From Varroa destructor (lineage: Eukaryota; Arthropoda; Arachnida; Mesostigmata; Varroidae): 64,000 bases of DNA. This document shows positions 54,634-64,000 of the stretch, one piece after another. Below the pieces are notes generated by a model that was given only the letters and a program-made list of their open reading frames with translations, did no database searches and was not told the DNA's origin. The stretch's first letter is position 1. Every line of letters begins with the position of its first letter. The stretch covers positions 34,974,105 through 35,038,104 of the forward strand of contig NW_019211457.1 in the NCBI RefSeq assembly GCF_002443255.2, read 5' to 3'. Made by a program: the position numbers and the translations under genes.

Positions 54634-57374
54634 ATCTCAAAAATGCACCAATTTTAACTTGACGAAGTAAGTACGACGTATTATAGTCCTAGTAACAAAA
54701 CATTTAGGCCCATAAAAGCGATAATTATTGGAGCACAAAGGGTGAGCCGCACATTATCTGGCACAGAGTTTCTCATATACATTGGTTCTTTCTTACCCTA
54801 TTGCTACTGCCAGTCTTTGCGCAAAGGAGCCCCACCACGAGCGATGTGACCATTATTAAGTTAAAGAGTATACATTAACTAGCCTCGTTACATGAAGCAA
54901 ATAAACACATCTATATAAAGTGGCCACAATAACGGCTTATGTTGTACAAGTTCCTTTCCAACTTAGTTTAAGGGAACATTTTTATTATTTTAAAACATAG
55001 TTATTTAACATTTTTGGTCAGACGTTAAAGGGTATCCCTTGGTACCATGGAGGGCACGCCTATTAACTAAGATCCTGAATATTCTTTTTAACAACCCTCT
55101 AAGCCATGCTCTCGTTGTTGTATTGATACACACTCTTGCCTAAACCTAAAGGCTCAATTTGAGTGAGATGTGAACATGTAAAGTCATCTCAGTGCTAAGG
55201 CTTTCTGAAGGTTTTCGCAAGAGGATTTAATATTTCTCGACGCCACCATATGGTATACAGTATTGAAATCGAATGCGCTCTCATTTTTACACCTGTAACA
55301 ATTACGTTGATCCAAGTTTAAATTCGGGGACGCTTCCTAGCAATGGCTTCCCATTTTGGGGTTGATACATTCGTTCGGGATGTATATCTGTTCCGTACTT
55401 AATTTTCAATGAAGAGTAAAAGCACGCGCAGATTTCGATTTACGAGTTGGACTTTCTGCACGATATCGTTGATGATTTTTCGTTTTGAGGCGACAAAAGC
55501 CTAGCGCGCTAATCTATAAAAAGGACAAATGATCTTTCGTTGGTTACAATTGACTACAGTCGAATACGGGAAAAGTTATTGTCAATTATATTAATAATAG
55601 TCGTATCCGGCTCAACTCATCACTTATAGCTTTGTTATTTGGGCTTCGCGTTTCCTGTTGCTAGGGAGAAACGTAAGTTGTAATCCCGTCGACTGGACCA
55701 AGTCCCTCCAGGCTCCTTTCCATAACTTTCCCCTTCTCCTTCCATAACTCGTTTTTGCTTTTCGGGCGCCAACAGTTGAAGATAAGTGGCTCGCCTCAAA
55801 ATAGAATATCTAAATCGACAACAGCGGGCCCCCATACGACTACTACACAATTTAGATTTGCTGATTGGATCGGACTGCGCGGTACCGTGACACTGGCACA
55901 ACGTTGTCAGCTTTACGCAATTCGTGGTGTCAACATGAAACGTAACAGAAATCTGGCTGGGAGATAAAAAAAAGCTTCGAGTAGAGAAATAAGTGAGAAT
56001 GGCCGATTTGGAAAAAGGTTTAGAACAAAGGGACCGTTTTGCTGAAGTGACGATTACAGTATTGTTTATTGTGTGCAATAACTAGATGACAATTTCCACA
56101 AGCGAATTACTATCACTGTATTAATATTTGGACTAAACATATAGTTTAACAATTCAATATACCTTCTAGGGATTTAAATACGTTGTGTACAGGTCTGCTT
56201 GTCACTGGAGACGAAATGGCTGGGTCGAGTTATTCAGCAGGACAAAGCAAAACCCACCTGTACGTTGAATTAGTAATGGTACTGTACTTGGATACTTTGG
56301 AGAGTTAATGAACATTTTGTGTCTAATCAAGCTGCGACATATTAGACAGGATGTGCGGTATCCCTCGATAGCCCAGTGGCAATGTGTTTCCTTACTAAGT
56401 GTAAAAACAGGTAAGGTTGGAAACCCAGCACAGACATACCTCGCTTTATGTTGGAAGAGTCCAGCCGTCTATGGCCGTCAGTGCTTAACCCAGGCAATGC
56501 CACAGATAAAACTTGGACTATTTATCGGTTCATGTAAAGAAGCAATGAGATGGAAACACTTAGATTTTTTCCTGTAGCACGGAAAGAATCCGATCACACA
56601 GGAACGTTTCTGTATCACAGAATGCATACAAACGAGTCAGGTTAAATACGTTGGAAATAAAAAAAAGAGAAGAAAATCTGCCATGTTGCGCATAGATCTA
56701 TGCAAAAGGCCATAGTAGGACATTTTTCTGAAAATTCTCTCTAGACAGGATACAGGTCGCGACGCATTTCTATAAGCAACCGTTAAACGGCCCAGATGAA
56801 GGAGAAATGGTAAGTAACTACATCTGAAATAGCTGACAACAGAAACACACACCTTGCACCCACTGGCTGTATACAAATAGTCCCTTCCCTGCTAAACCCC
56901 TCATTAAAAAAGAGGAAAGGAAAGTAATTTGACAACGAGCGACTTCTTCTTTGTTTCGTCTCGGGACGGACATGCGACTTGAAAATAAAAAGAAAAATTT
57001 TGTCTCTGCTATACGACAACGCTTTCTTCCAGAGATTTTCAAGCGTCTGCACAATGATACAAGAAGATGCAACAAGTTCGGCGTAAATACTGTTCATTGT
57101 GACGGTCCGTCTGATGCAGCGACAATCTAATCTGATCTCATCATCTGCTGCGCGAAAGGCTATGCTGTCATGACAATGCGGTTAACCAGTCCGTTCGAGG
57201 ATAAGAGACACTCGACTTTTAGATATATATACTATGATATGGCATAACAACGACGCTCAAGGGTCTATTGACAACCATAGTGTGTAGAGGAAACAAGGTG
57301 CGAGCACCGGCCATCTTCTTCGGTCCCATACTGAGCTGCTATAAATGATCCTATGCCACGTACACAAATATCTC

Positions 57375-57390
57375 AAAAAAAAAAAAAAAA
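57375..57390. repeat. Run of 16 A
   Basis: An A16 homopolymer in the lipocalin intron. I looked upstream for a retroposed body and saw none. Confidence 0.9.
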
Positions 57391-59242
57391 GAACGGCGTA
57401 CGAACACTGAATATGGATACCTGTTTAGTGCCGTACGAATAACGGATCAAAAGAAAAGTCAGCGACGGCGGTCGACAGTCATCCACTAGAGATGGAAACG
57501 TACCTGCAAACAGGATTCGCACGCATGATAAAAATCTGTTGCTTGAGCCACAAGCGACAAAAGACGACGGCCGAAAATTGCTAGAAAGGTTGCTTCCGTT
57601 GCTGATAGTAGCGCCGCTGGAGTAACTCCATTCGAAGCAATGCTATGAGCCGTTCCAATGCTCGAACTCTCTGATTCGTGTGCTCATAAGCCTCTATTGT
57701 AAGATAAGGGCCTGTCGCTGTCGTTATCGTTTTCGACGTCGATGTTAATGTTGGTTCTTGGGTTCGTAGCTTGTGTGTGTATGATTAATGACGGTAGTCT
57801 TTGAATGATCATTATCTGTTCAGCTCTAATCCTCGAGAGGGAGACGGGCAGGGATAAACAAGATCTATGTGCGCACAAGAGGTCAGCTACAGGCAACAGC
57901 AAAAATAACTGATGATGCAGAAAATCACTTGGAGACTTTACAAACACATGAGTTCAGGAGCAAGAGCGACCGAATGGATAAGGAAAGACAGCGGGGTATA
58001 TATAGCCAGACGCATATGAAAAAGGCATAAAAAATAGGCTTCAAATACGATGTGTTTTGTTTGTATTTGTAAGCAAACATCCAAACAAGATAGAAAAAAA
58101 AAAAAGGTCAAACTCATTTGTTCCTGCTGGGCATAGACGAAGTTCATTACTCCTATTGCCTTTAAACCTCTCTTCGTCAGTTTTTCTCTATCCTTCTTTA
58201 GCTTTTAAGTGCAAAAAAGTCGCTTCGGTACACTTCAGTTAGTAACTTAGGATATACCTAATAATCAAAGAGCTTCAACTTCGTGCACCACTGAACGGTC
58301 AGCCTTATTCGAGATGTATGATCGAATAGTTGCTATCCTTCGTATTCGTCTGGTTAATTTATTTTTTAAAGTTTTGGTTCAAATTTAGAGTTTCTTGTTA
58401 GTAAGTTGTAGTTGATTTAGCTAGAACGCGGGCAACACAAGGTTTCAACTGCTCAAGCCCAATGCTCTCATCTACACTTTTCACGTACGACAACGCTGTC
58501 TTCGTGTACACAAAACTTTTTTCTCCTTCCGACAGCTTTTACATAAAAAATTGTTCACTCGCATCTTACCAAAATACTGACGTAAAGTTCTCCACAAGCG
58601 AAACAGGATAAAGGGATCTTTTGGATATTAAGGTTCTCAACAAGGGTCGGAGCCGTAGTCCTTAGGAAATCCTAGTAATTGCCTCGTACGCGATTTTAGA
58701 GGAGTCGGCTAACCTTACTAAGTTGGTAATTGACTCTAACCTGGTGCGGATGTATTATACGTTTCCGTGAAGGAATTGCTCCTTCTTTCTTTAGAGAGAT
58801 TCAGGTGAGAAGGACACGAACTAAAATGCGGCAAAGGTTCACGGCTGCACCCCTAGAGCTAAATTGGAACGTAACGTACAAGCAGGGACGTCTGGCAGTA
58901 ACGTGAATTCGCCTCACAAAGGCATCCATTTCTCTCAGATTGCGAAAAACATGCCCTTTCCGTCATATCTCTAACACTTATCTCTTCGGGGACCTCTGTA
59001 GGGTCGTGCGAGACGGCTCGACATAGGATACACCTTGAGACCATTTAAGTTTGAGGAAAAACAGAACGCCGTTTTTATATATTTTTATTTATATTTGCAT
59101 CAAAGCAAACAATGTGCTGTTTTGAAAGTAATAATAATAATAATATATGATAGATAATAATGGATACAAACAAGGTCCGAAGTGGTAAGAAAGAATAAAA
59201 CAGTCTCAGGTGACTGTGTATACGTAATATTGGTATACTTAC

Positions 59243-59459
59243 TAAGAGAGAATTTCACATTCATCTTGGCTGGCTCAGTTGGATCAGGGATTTTCAGCAC
59301 TCCGACATCAATAAGCGTATGGTCCACAGCTTTTTGAAGGAGACCAAATCTACGATATTCGGTGATTTTAAAATCCTCATCCCCTCTCCGAGTGATGTTT
59401 ACTTTCAGACAAGACATCGTCGAGTGCGACTTCTGAATCACAAACCATACTCCAAGGAA
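59243..59459 (-). CDS. Lipocalin (apolipoprotein D-like), upstream visible exon
   Basis: This exon starts the visible part of a secreted lipocalin, a small beta-barrel carrier of hydrophobic ligands. It opens in phase 0 directly after a TTTTGTTGCAG acceptor and encodes 72 residues plus one base, ending at a GTAAGTAT donor (GT at 59242-59241). The first residues, FLGVWF, are the GxW motif of structurally conserved region 1. Cys17 sits where ApoD-type lipocalins carry the cysteine that pairs with one near the C-terminus. N21-I-T is a possible N-glycosylation site. Residues 53-70 (GVLKIPDP, then EPAKMNVKF) match the family pattern G-x-L-x-x-P-D, then P-A-K-x-x-V-x-F. The exon lacks the signal peptide and the N-terminal Cys-Pro expected of the family, so at least one upstream exon is missing. 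What is seen is the open frame, splice sites and motifs; the ligand and tissue cannot be inferred. Confidence 0.88.
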
Positions 59460-59862
59460 CTGCAACAAAATCCATACACATCGATTAGTTATATTGCCTC
59501 ATTTTAGTCAAGCAATGGTCATCAACCCTCATTCTAATAACCATTCATAAATGAATGAAGCAGCCAAGGCCAACATGCTGATTCAGGTGGCAAGCACCTG
59601 TTTAGATGGGTCTGCCCGACCAAAGCTAACTCGAACGGTGAGGCCAATCTAATATAGCTGCCCTACCGTACAAGATATGACTGCACGGGCAAAGAGTCAT
59701 CTACCACGTATGAAACGCTTCTCAGAAAAATCTCCTCAAAGCGTGTTGTATTATATAATTAAAATGTATATTTATATTTAACTTATATACCTTATTTCTG
59801 ATAACTTCGCATTGTATTCGATACTTTTATTCACTGTCTTTGTTGTCATTATTGTATATGTT
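59460..59862 (-). other. Gap between the unidentified gene's stop and the first visible lipocalin exon
   Basis: This stretch holds the putative polyadenylation signal, then sequence leading to the lipocalin acceptor. I searched it for a lipocalin first exon (start codon, hydrophobic signal, Cys-Pro, phase 0 donor). One ATG opens a short hydrophobic frame (MLALAASFIYEW), but it reaches a stop after 15 codons with no usable donor. No convincing promoter or first exon is visible. Confidence 0.4.
59826..59831 (-). terminator. Putative polyadenylation signal AATAAA
   Basis: A canonical AATAAA on the minus strand lies 32 bases after the TGA of the unidentified gene. It would define a very short 3' UTR and places the end of that gene about 350 bases before the first visible lipocalin exon. 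In AT-rich DNA this hexamer also occurs by chance. Confidence 0.4.
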
Positions 59863-59954
59863 TCAGCAGTAGAATTGAGCTGTTTGTTCTGATTCTGTGC
59901 TCTCTCTGGGTAGAGGGGCTGGCAAGGATATCGGGGCGTGTTCGGGGGCGAGTT
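59863..59954 (-). CDS. Unidentified gene, probable terminal exon with stop
   Basis: The preferred terminal exon starts after CCATGCAAG and completes a Glu codon with the G ending the previous exon. It encodes a Pro-rich tail beginning ELAPEHAPISLPAPL and ends TAQFYC followed by TGA at 59865-59863. An AATAAA on the same strand lies 32 bases after the stop, which suits a short 3' UTR. An alternative acceptor with a better pyrimidine tract (CCCCTCTACCCAG, exon start 59905) also fits phase 1. It would give a different, hydrophilic tail beginning ERAQNQNKQ that stays open to a stop at 59780-59778. The AATAAA would then fall inside coding sequence, so I prefer the first reading without excluding the second. 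Confidence 0.5.
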
Positions 59955-60105
59955 CTTGCATGGACACCCCGAAAGAATCAAGCAGCAAATGGGCAGGCGA
60001 TGTTTTCTGGTTCCGCGTTATTGATTTATCGTCGTATGTACGCAACTATTATTTTGTATGGAGCAGCTGACCATGTTTTTTTTTGAACAAACCTTTGGTA
60101 TTCAC

Positions 60106-60204
60106 CTTTGACTTTGTTCCTCGTGGTTTGCTCAATCTCGACCATGATCTGTCTAATGTCCGTAGCTATAACCCAATGGCAAATTTGCGGGTCAGCAGTT
60201 GCTG
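60106..60204 (-). CDS. Unidentified gene, third exon found
   Basis: This exon of 99 bases follows a strong pyrimidine tract and acceptor (CTGCTTTTTTTTACATTAG). It encodes 32 whole codons between split codons at both ends, both phase 1. The translation includes ADPQICHWVIATDIRQIMV followed by a predicted charged helix (EIEQTTRNKVK). A beta-strand followed by a long helix resembles the end of a small alpha/beta domain, such as a PH/PTB-like or START-like fold, but there is no diagnostic motif and I assign no function. It ends at CAAAG|GTGAAT (GT at 60105-60104). The acceptor is a NAGNAG tandem (TAGCAG), so one Ala may be optional. Confidence 0.6.
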
Positions 60205-60293
60205 CTAATGTAAAAAAAAGCAGAATTTCCTGCTAGGTAATAACATTATTTCGACGAAGAAAAGCGCAAGTGCACCCATATCCTCTCACATAC

Positions 60294-60368
60294 TCAGGTA
60301 ACATACATCCATGTGAGGCGGATCATTTTGTTGCGTCATCTGCGCCACACACACGGGTCGGGTATTTC
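60294..60368 (-). CDS. Unidentified gene, second exon found
   Basis: This exon of 75 bases follows an excellent acceptor, AATTTTTTGCAG|GA. Its first two bases complete an Arg codon with the A ending the previous exon. It encodes 24 whole codons: a hydrophilic run (TRPVCVAQMTQQNDPP) and then MDVCYL. It ends in phase 1 at CTGA|GTATGTGAG (GT at 60293-60292). A competing GTATGT 13 bases earlier in transcript order (GAT|GTATGT) would leave phase 0 and not match the next exon, so the later donor is chosen. The next intron is only 89 bases. I do not recognise the protein family. Confidence 0.6.
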
Positions 60369-60579
60369 CTGCAAAAAATTGCGTTTTCTGTTCTGTACGA
60401 TGATCTTCGACTGAGCTCAATACCGTCATTAGCAGCGGGAAAAACAACAACAATGCGACAATCAGGAACGAGAAAACGTATAGGTGAATGTTTGCTAAAT
60501 TGGTCGCTCGTTTTCCCCTTTGAGACGCAGTAAATTAGCTGAAAATATTCCAATTTTATTAGGGCGCGCCCTGCGTTTT

Positions 60580-60599
60580 TCGTAGCGATCTCGCTACGA
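60580..60599. repeat. Perfect 20-nt palindrome in an intron
   Basis: TCGTAGCGA, TC, TCGCTACGA: 9 bp arms, locally GC-rich, inside an intron of the unidentified gene. Confidence 0.9.
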
Positions 60600-60660
60600 T
60601 CGATGCTTCGCCGGCCGACAGAGAAAAACAATAATCCTACGCAGCGTACACATAAAACAT

Positions 60661-60695
60661 GAAAGAATTTTTTATGTTTTAAAACAAATTCTTTC
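60661..60695. repeat. Inverted repeat with 10-bp arms
   Basis: GAAAGAATTT and AAATTCTTTC are separated by 15 bases, 61 bases to the right of the palindrome at 60580-60599, inside the same intron. Confidence 0.85.
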
Positions 60696-61498
60696 CTCCC
60701 ATTATTTGGCTATCTGGCTTTCACTTTTTTAGCGATTTTCTTTTCTCGAAATCAGAAAGAAACATACAAATCTAAGAGAACATCTGTTTCGTTGACAACA
60801 CAAATATTGAAGCATTAGTTTACAATTATGTAATCTTAGCTTACTTTTGGTAGGTTAAATTATAGGTTGGGTTATGATAATTTTGAAAACGCGCCACAAT
60901 ATGAAATAAATAAATGTATGTATTCTATTTATGTATGTAAACCGCAGGAATACAAAGGTAAGGAAGCGTGCTATATTTGCGGGTTGATATGTTCACGTCA
61001 AGCGACATTATCAGGAACAAATCATTGACCAAGAACCAATCAAAAGGCGGCCAATAGTCGTTTTTAAATCAACGAACGCTTGGACAGCCAAAGGTAACCG
61101 TACCAGCGGTATAGATTATTTATGATGGTCTCACACGCTCTTAGCTGTTTCTCCGATATGTTTGTATTTGTGGTTCGCCTCGATAGTCTACACAATTTAT
61201 GTTGTTGCTATTGTTGCCCTCCTGGGTGCTGCCTGCCTTCCTACGTAAGGAATTTGATGGCGCTAGCAACAAACTGTAAGACGCACCAGTTCGAAGCTTG
61301 TGGTGACTATTACGCTATTGTATTGTAGCTGACAAAGGCCAAGCAATTCCTTCCTAGTCAGATTCTCTGTGGGGGCTCGCATAATGGTAAGCAGCGGGTG
61401 ACTGTTAGGGGGCGCCGGTAGCGATGCGCACAAGTCAATGTACCATGCGAACATTCTGCTTATTGATAGAATAGATAAAGTCAGGCTGGCTGACTCAC

Positions 61499-61542
61499 TC
61501 TCGTCTTCCTTTATAACTGACCAGCCGACTTTGCCCTTGTCT
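61499..61542 (-). CDS. Unidentified gene, most upstream exon found (5' boundary uncertain)
   Basis: This short exon encodes DKGKVGWSVIKEDE and ends at a consensus donor, GACGAGA|GTGAGT (GT at 61498-61497), in phase 1. With the CTAG acceptor it starts at 61542 in phase 2. The same frame stays open further upstream, and a second AG (AATAG) would start the exon at 61592 in phase 0, adding residues that include MEYVYYIYTGGYLP. The pyrimidine tract is poor at both sites, so the boundary is unresolved. The gene must continue upstream, but I could not identify earlier exons between 61600 and 64000. The case for coding rests on the strong donor and on the phase match with the next exon, not on recognised homology. 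Confidence 0.5.
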
Positions 61543-61592
61543 CTAGGTAAGTAACCACCCGTATAAATATAATACACGTATTCCATATTGGA

Positions 61593-64000
61593 CTATTGTA
61601 ATACCATACCCACAGCTGAAGCCAGCAAACACCAAAATAAAGCCTTGACCGACAGAACCTGAACAAAGGACGAGAAGCATTTGCCGAATACTAAACGCTT
61701 GGGGGTGCCGTCAAGGCATAAGCCAGCCTTTACTCCGTCTATGACATCACTGCGCCTACGACGAAACCATATCCCCTCTTTCTTTCCATGTTTATATATA
61801 TATACAGCGTACATAGTTTGTGTATACGTGTCTTGATAGCGGTCGCCACCCAGCAAATAGTCACATGTTTAGTAGAACCCAGTTTATCCAGTACTATTAA
61901 TTATCTAGCTAACAAGCTACGCATGTTATATATTGTGAAGTATACAAGCATTGCAAAAAGAAGTTACCGAAAATTTATAAGAGGACTGCAAATCTGACTT
62001 CTGTTTATACATAGGCAAGTACTATTAGATGCCTCTTCATCTCCGGGTCTCAGGGATCAATATGGACGCCCCTAACTACGAACAGGCATGCTACACGTAA
62101 TTGTACGTGCTGCATCAATGTTTCTTCTATCCAACGTCGAGAGCGTAACGTTTGCATTGAAAGTGACGGAGTGCGCCACTGCTGTATCTTCCTGCGTTCA
62201 ATCAGCTCAACGATGTTCCATTTCAGACAAAGAGAACCCTTTTTTTCCTCATAACCCCAATTATCACGAGCGTTTCTGTCACCACCATACCCCTGCCTCG
62301 TGTTCCATTTGCGGTATTTAGTGCCGAAAAAAAAATCGCTAAAGGAAGCCTACTTGGCATAGAGGAATATCTCCTGTGGAGATGATTCTTTTTATCCATT
62401 AATCGGTTCTGTTTCATCTCGTATTAGTTGTTGTTCTTCCGATCTACTACTCATCATCAAGCATCAGACGCAATCATACAGGGGGGTGAAAGAGTCGTTT
62501 TAGTGTTGTTGCTACCGTGGCTTTTGTACGATGCTAACATCATCGACGACATTGTCTACGCTGCGATCCTTTCATGGCCATCAATAGCATTTAGAGATTC
62601 GCTCGTGGCGAGGTGTTCAATTGGCCGCTGATTTTTACCATATGCATGTCGTTCTAGAGCCTTGAAGGGCTCAAGCGAGGTGCATCGACAACCAGTAGGT
62701 GATAGCCCAAGCGGACCGAATGTTGACCTTGTAAGTGGACAAACACGCTTCAACGAAACGACACTATGGCTATCATATGCTGGCTGCTTTGAGCTAGGCG
62801 CGCTATTCCATTTTTCTTTATTCGTCTACTCCAGATTGGATAAAGCTGCGTCGGGTAATGTGGCTGATGATGACGGTGCTGGCTGAATGGTTATGGTAGT
62901 CAGTCAATGCAAAATCAACGTTCATGACACAACAGAACGATTGAGTTTATTTGGTTTTCTCTCTTGCTGTCTCCTTTTCATTGGCCTTTTTGCGCTCTTT
63001 GATATGATTGTTCGTCTGCTTGACTGTACGCATGCTGGTGTTGCACCGGCTAGTAAACCTGAGTCGATCGCTCCCCGTACGCGTAGGATTTGACAGGTCG
63101 CCGCAACTACAATTACTATAACATCATACGATAAAGCCTGCAGCCATTACTAGAGTCAATAGCAACTGGTCTATAGAAAATGGTGCTATAAAACAGTGGT
63201 CGACCGTTGCGACGGGCAGTTGCGTAGGCGGAGATGGCCGTCTATAATGCCGAGGTTGTCAATCTGACCATGTTAGATTAACGCGACCGCTGTCATAGAA
63301 ACACAGCAAAAAGAGGGGACGGAAAAATAGCAAACACACGCGGTCGATCGTCAGGCAGGCAGGCAGGCAGGCAGACGGGGAGCTCCATTGATGCTTTTGG
63401 CTGACGGCTAACTTCGTCTAGACGTATTGATGGTTAACTGTATTCTTTCCGAGCTGAATCTCTGTACGACGACAGAAACATCTCTTCATTGTCACTGAAG
63501 GGGACAAACGTACTGAAGAAGCTACTGAGTGTGTTACTGAATCGTGCCTTCGTAAAGAACTGAACCAATAGGAGGCTCTGTGACGACAAGAACTGACGTA
63601 ACTATAGGGATCTCTCGTTAATTTTATGTGCTTGCAAAAAATTTCTCAATTTTTATTTAAATATTAATCATATTACTATAGGTAATTGCGAGGTAAAAAA
63701 GCAAGCATGTATCCAGTAAGAGCATCGCTATATGTGATCATGTATTTAAACCTGCTGCATCCTTTCAGCGTTTTCAGATTATATTATTCTCGCAATTGTT
63801 CTTCCCGCACCTCAAGTTTAGCCTTATTAATAAAATATTAAACTCGGATGTTATTGTTACTGAATTTCCGATTATAATGGAAGACAAGCGTAAAATGTCC
63901 AATGGACAAGCGTTATTCGTTGCTTCATTCTAGTAGCGGTAAAGTTCTAAAAACGTACTGGATTAATAAAAGTTATATCATCATGTTTTGCTTTCGTGTT
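61593..64000. other. No supported gene; upstream flank of the minus-strand gene
   Basis: Upstream exons of the unidentified gene are expected here or beyond the window, but I found none with matching phase and good splice sites. A minus-strand frame at 61593-61856 ends in a signal-like hydrophobic run but has no coherent exon boundary. The stretch also holds a (CAGG)n microsatellite near the right edge. Other open frames look random. Confidence 0.5.
63352..63374. repeat. (CAGG)n microsatellite
   Basis: Nearly six uninterrupted CAGG units. Confidence 0.95.

Larger units (their letters stand above)
52184..59242 (-). other. Large intron of the lipocalin gene
   Basis: This intron of 7059 bases has a GTAAGTAT donor and a CCTTCCAG acceptor, and lies between two exons that join in phase 1. 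I see no further lipocalin coding block inside it. It contains a long imperfect (CTA)n tract at 53134-53251, a hairpin at 54593-54633 and a 16-A run at 57375-57390. Open frames in it, such as 53750-54073 (+), 55635-56078 (-) and 56783-57097 (-), have no family resemblance, and their lengths fit chance. Confidence 0.75.
60369..61498 (-). other. Intron of the unidentified gene
   Basis: This intron of 1130 bases has a GTGAGT donor and a TTTTTTGCAG acceptor. It contains two palindromes: a 20 nt one with 9 bp arms at 60580-60599, and a 10 bp stem at 60661-60695. I see no other coding block in it. Confidence 0.5.

Noticed and set aside
61593..61856. Minus-strand frame ending in a hydrophobic run, considered as the lipocalin signal-peptide exon
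   Set aside because: It lacks the Cys-Pro element, and no donor gives phase 0 in the right frame.
1..64000. Prokaryotic operon, phage, CRISPR or insertion-sequence interpretation
   Set aside because: There are no long contiguous genes, repeat-spacer arrays or transposase frames; the coding evidence is intron-split and eukaryotic in type.

Overview
This window reads as nuclear DNA from a eukaryote, most likely an invertebrate and plausibly an arthropod. The evidence is AT-rich sequence, many (TA)n and trinucleotide microsatellites, no long open frames, and short coding blocks bounded by GT-AG splice sites. Nothing suggests prokaryotic gene packing: there are no operons, rRNA genes, phage genes or CRISPR arrays. 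The species cannot be fixed from the sequence.

The only coding sequence I can support is on the minus strand in the last 12 kb. (1) A secreted lipocalin of the apolipoprotein D type is represented by two exons, 59243-59459 and 51985-52183. They join in phase across a 7.06 kb intron and together carry all three structurally conserved lipocalin regions. The first exon (signal peptide) and the last exon (C-terminal Cys) were not found. (2) Just upstream on the same strand is the 3' end of a gene I do not recognise, with four exons between 61542 (or 61592) and 59863. All junctions share phase 1, and an AATAAA lies 32 bases after the stop. Fewer than 410 bases separate that stop from the first visible lipocalin exon, so the lipocalin 5' end is either squeezed into this gap or lies beyond the other gene, which would make that gene nested.

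The remaining 51 kb or so (1-51984) holds no gene I can name. It contains simple repeats, several perfect or near-perfect palindromes (the clearest is 35 nt at 16326-16360), a stop-poor, pyrimidine-rich stretch at 30836-31809, and a weak candidate for a pair of coding exons on the minus strand at 24.5 and 22.9 kb. Most open frames of 60-180 codons here fit chance expectation for this base composition.
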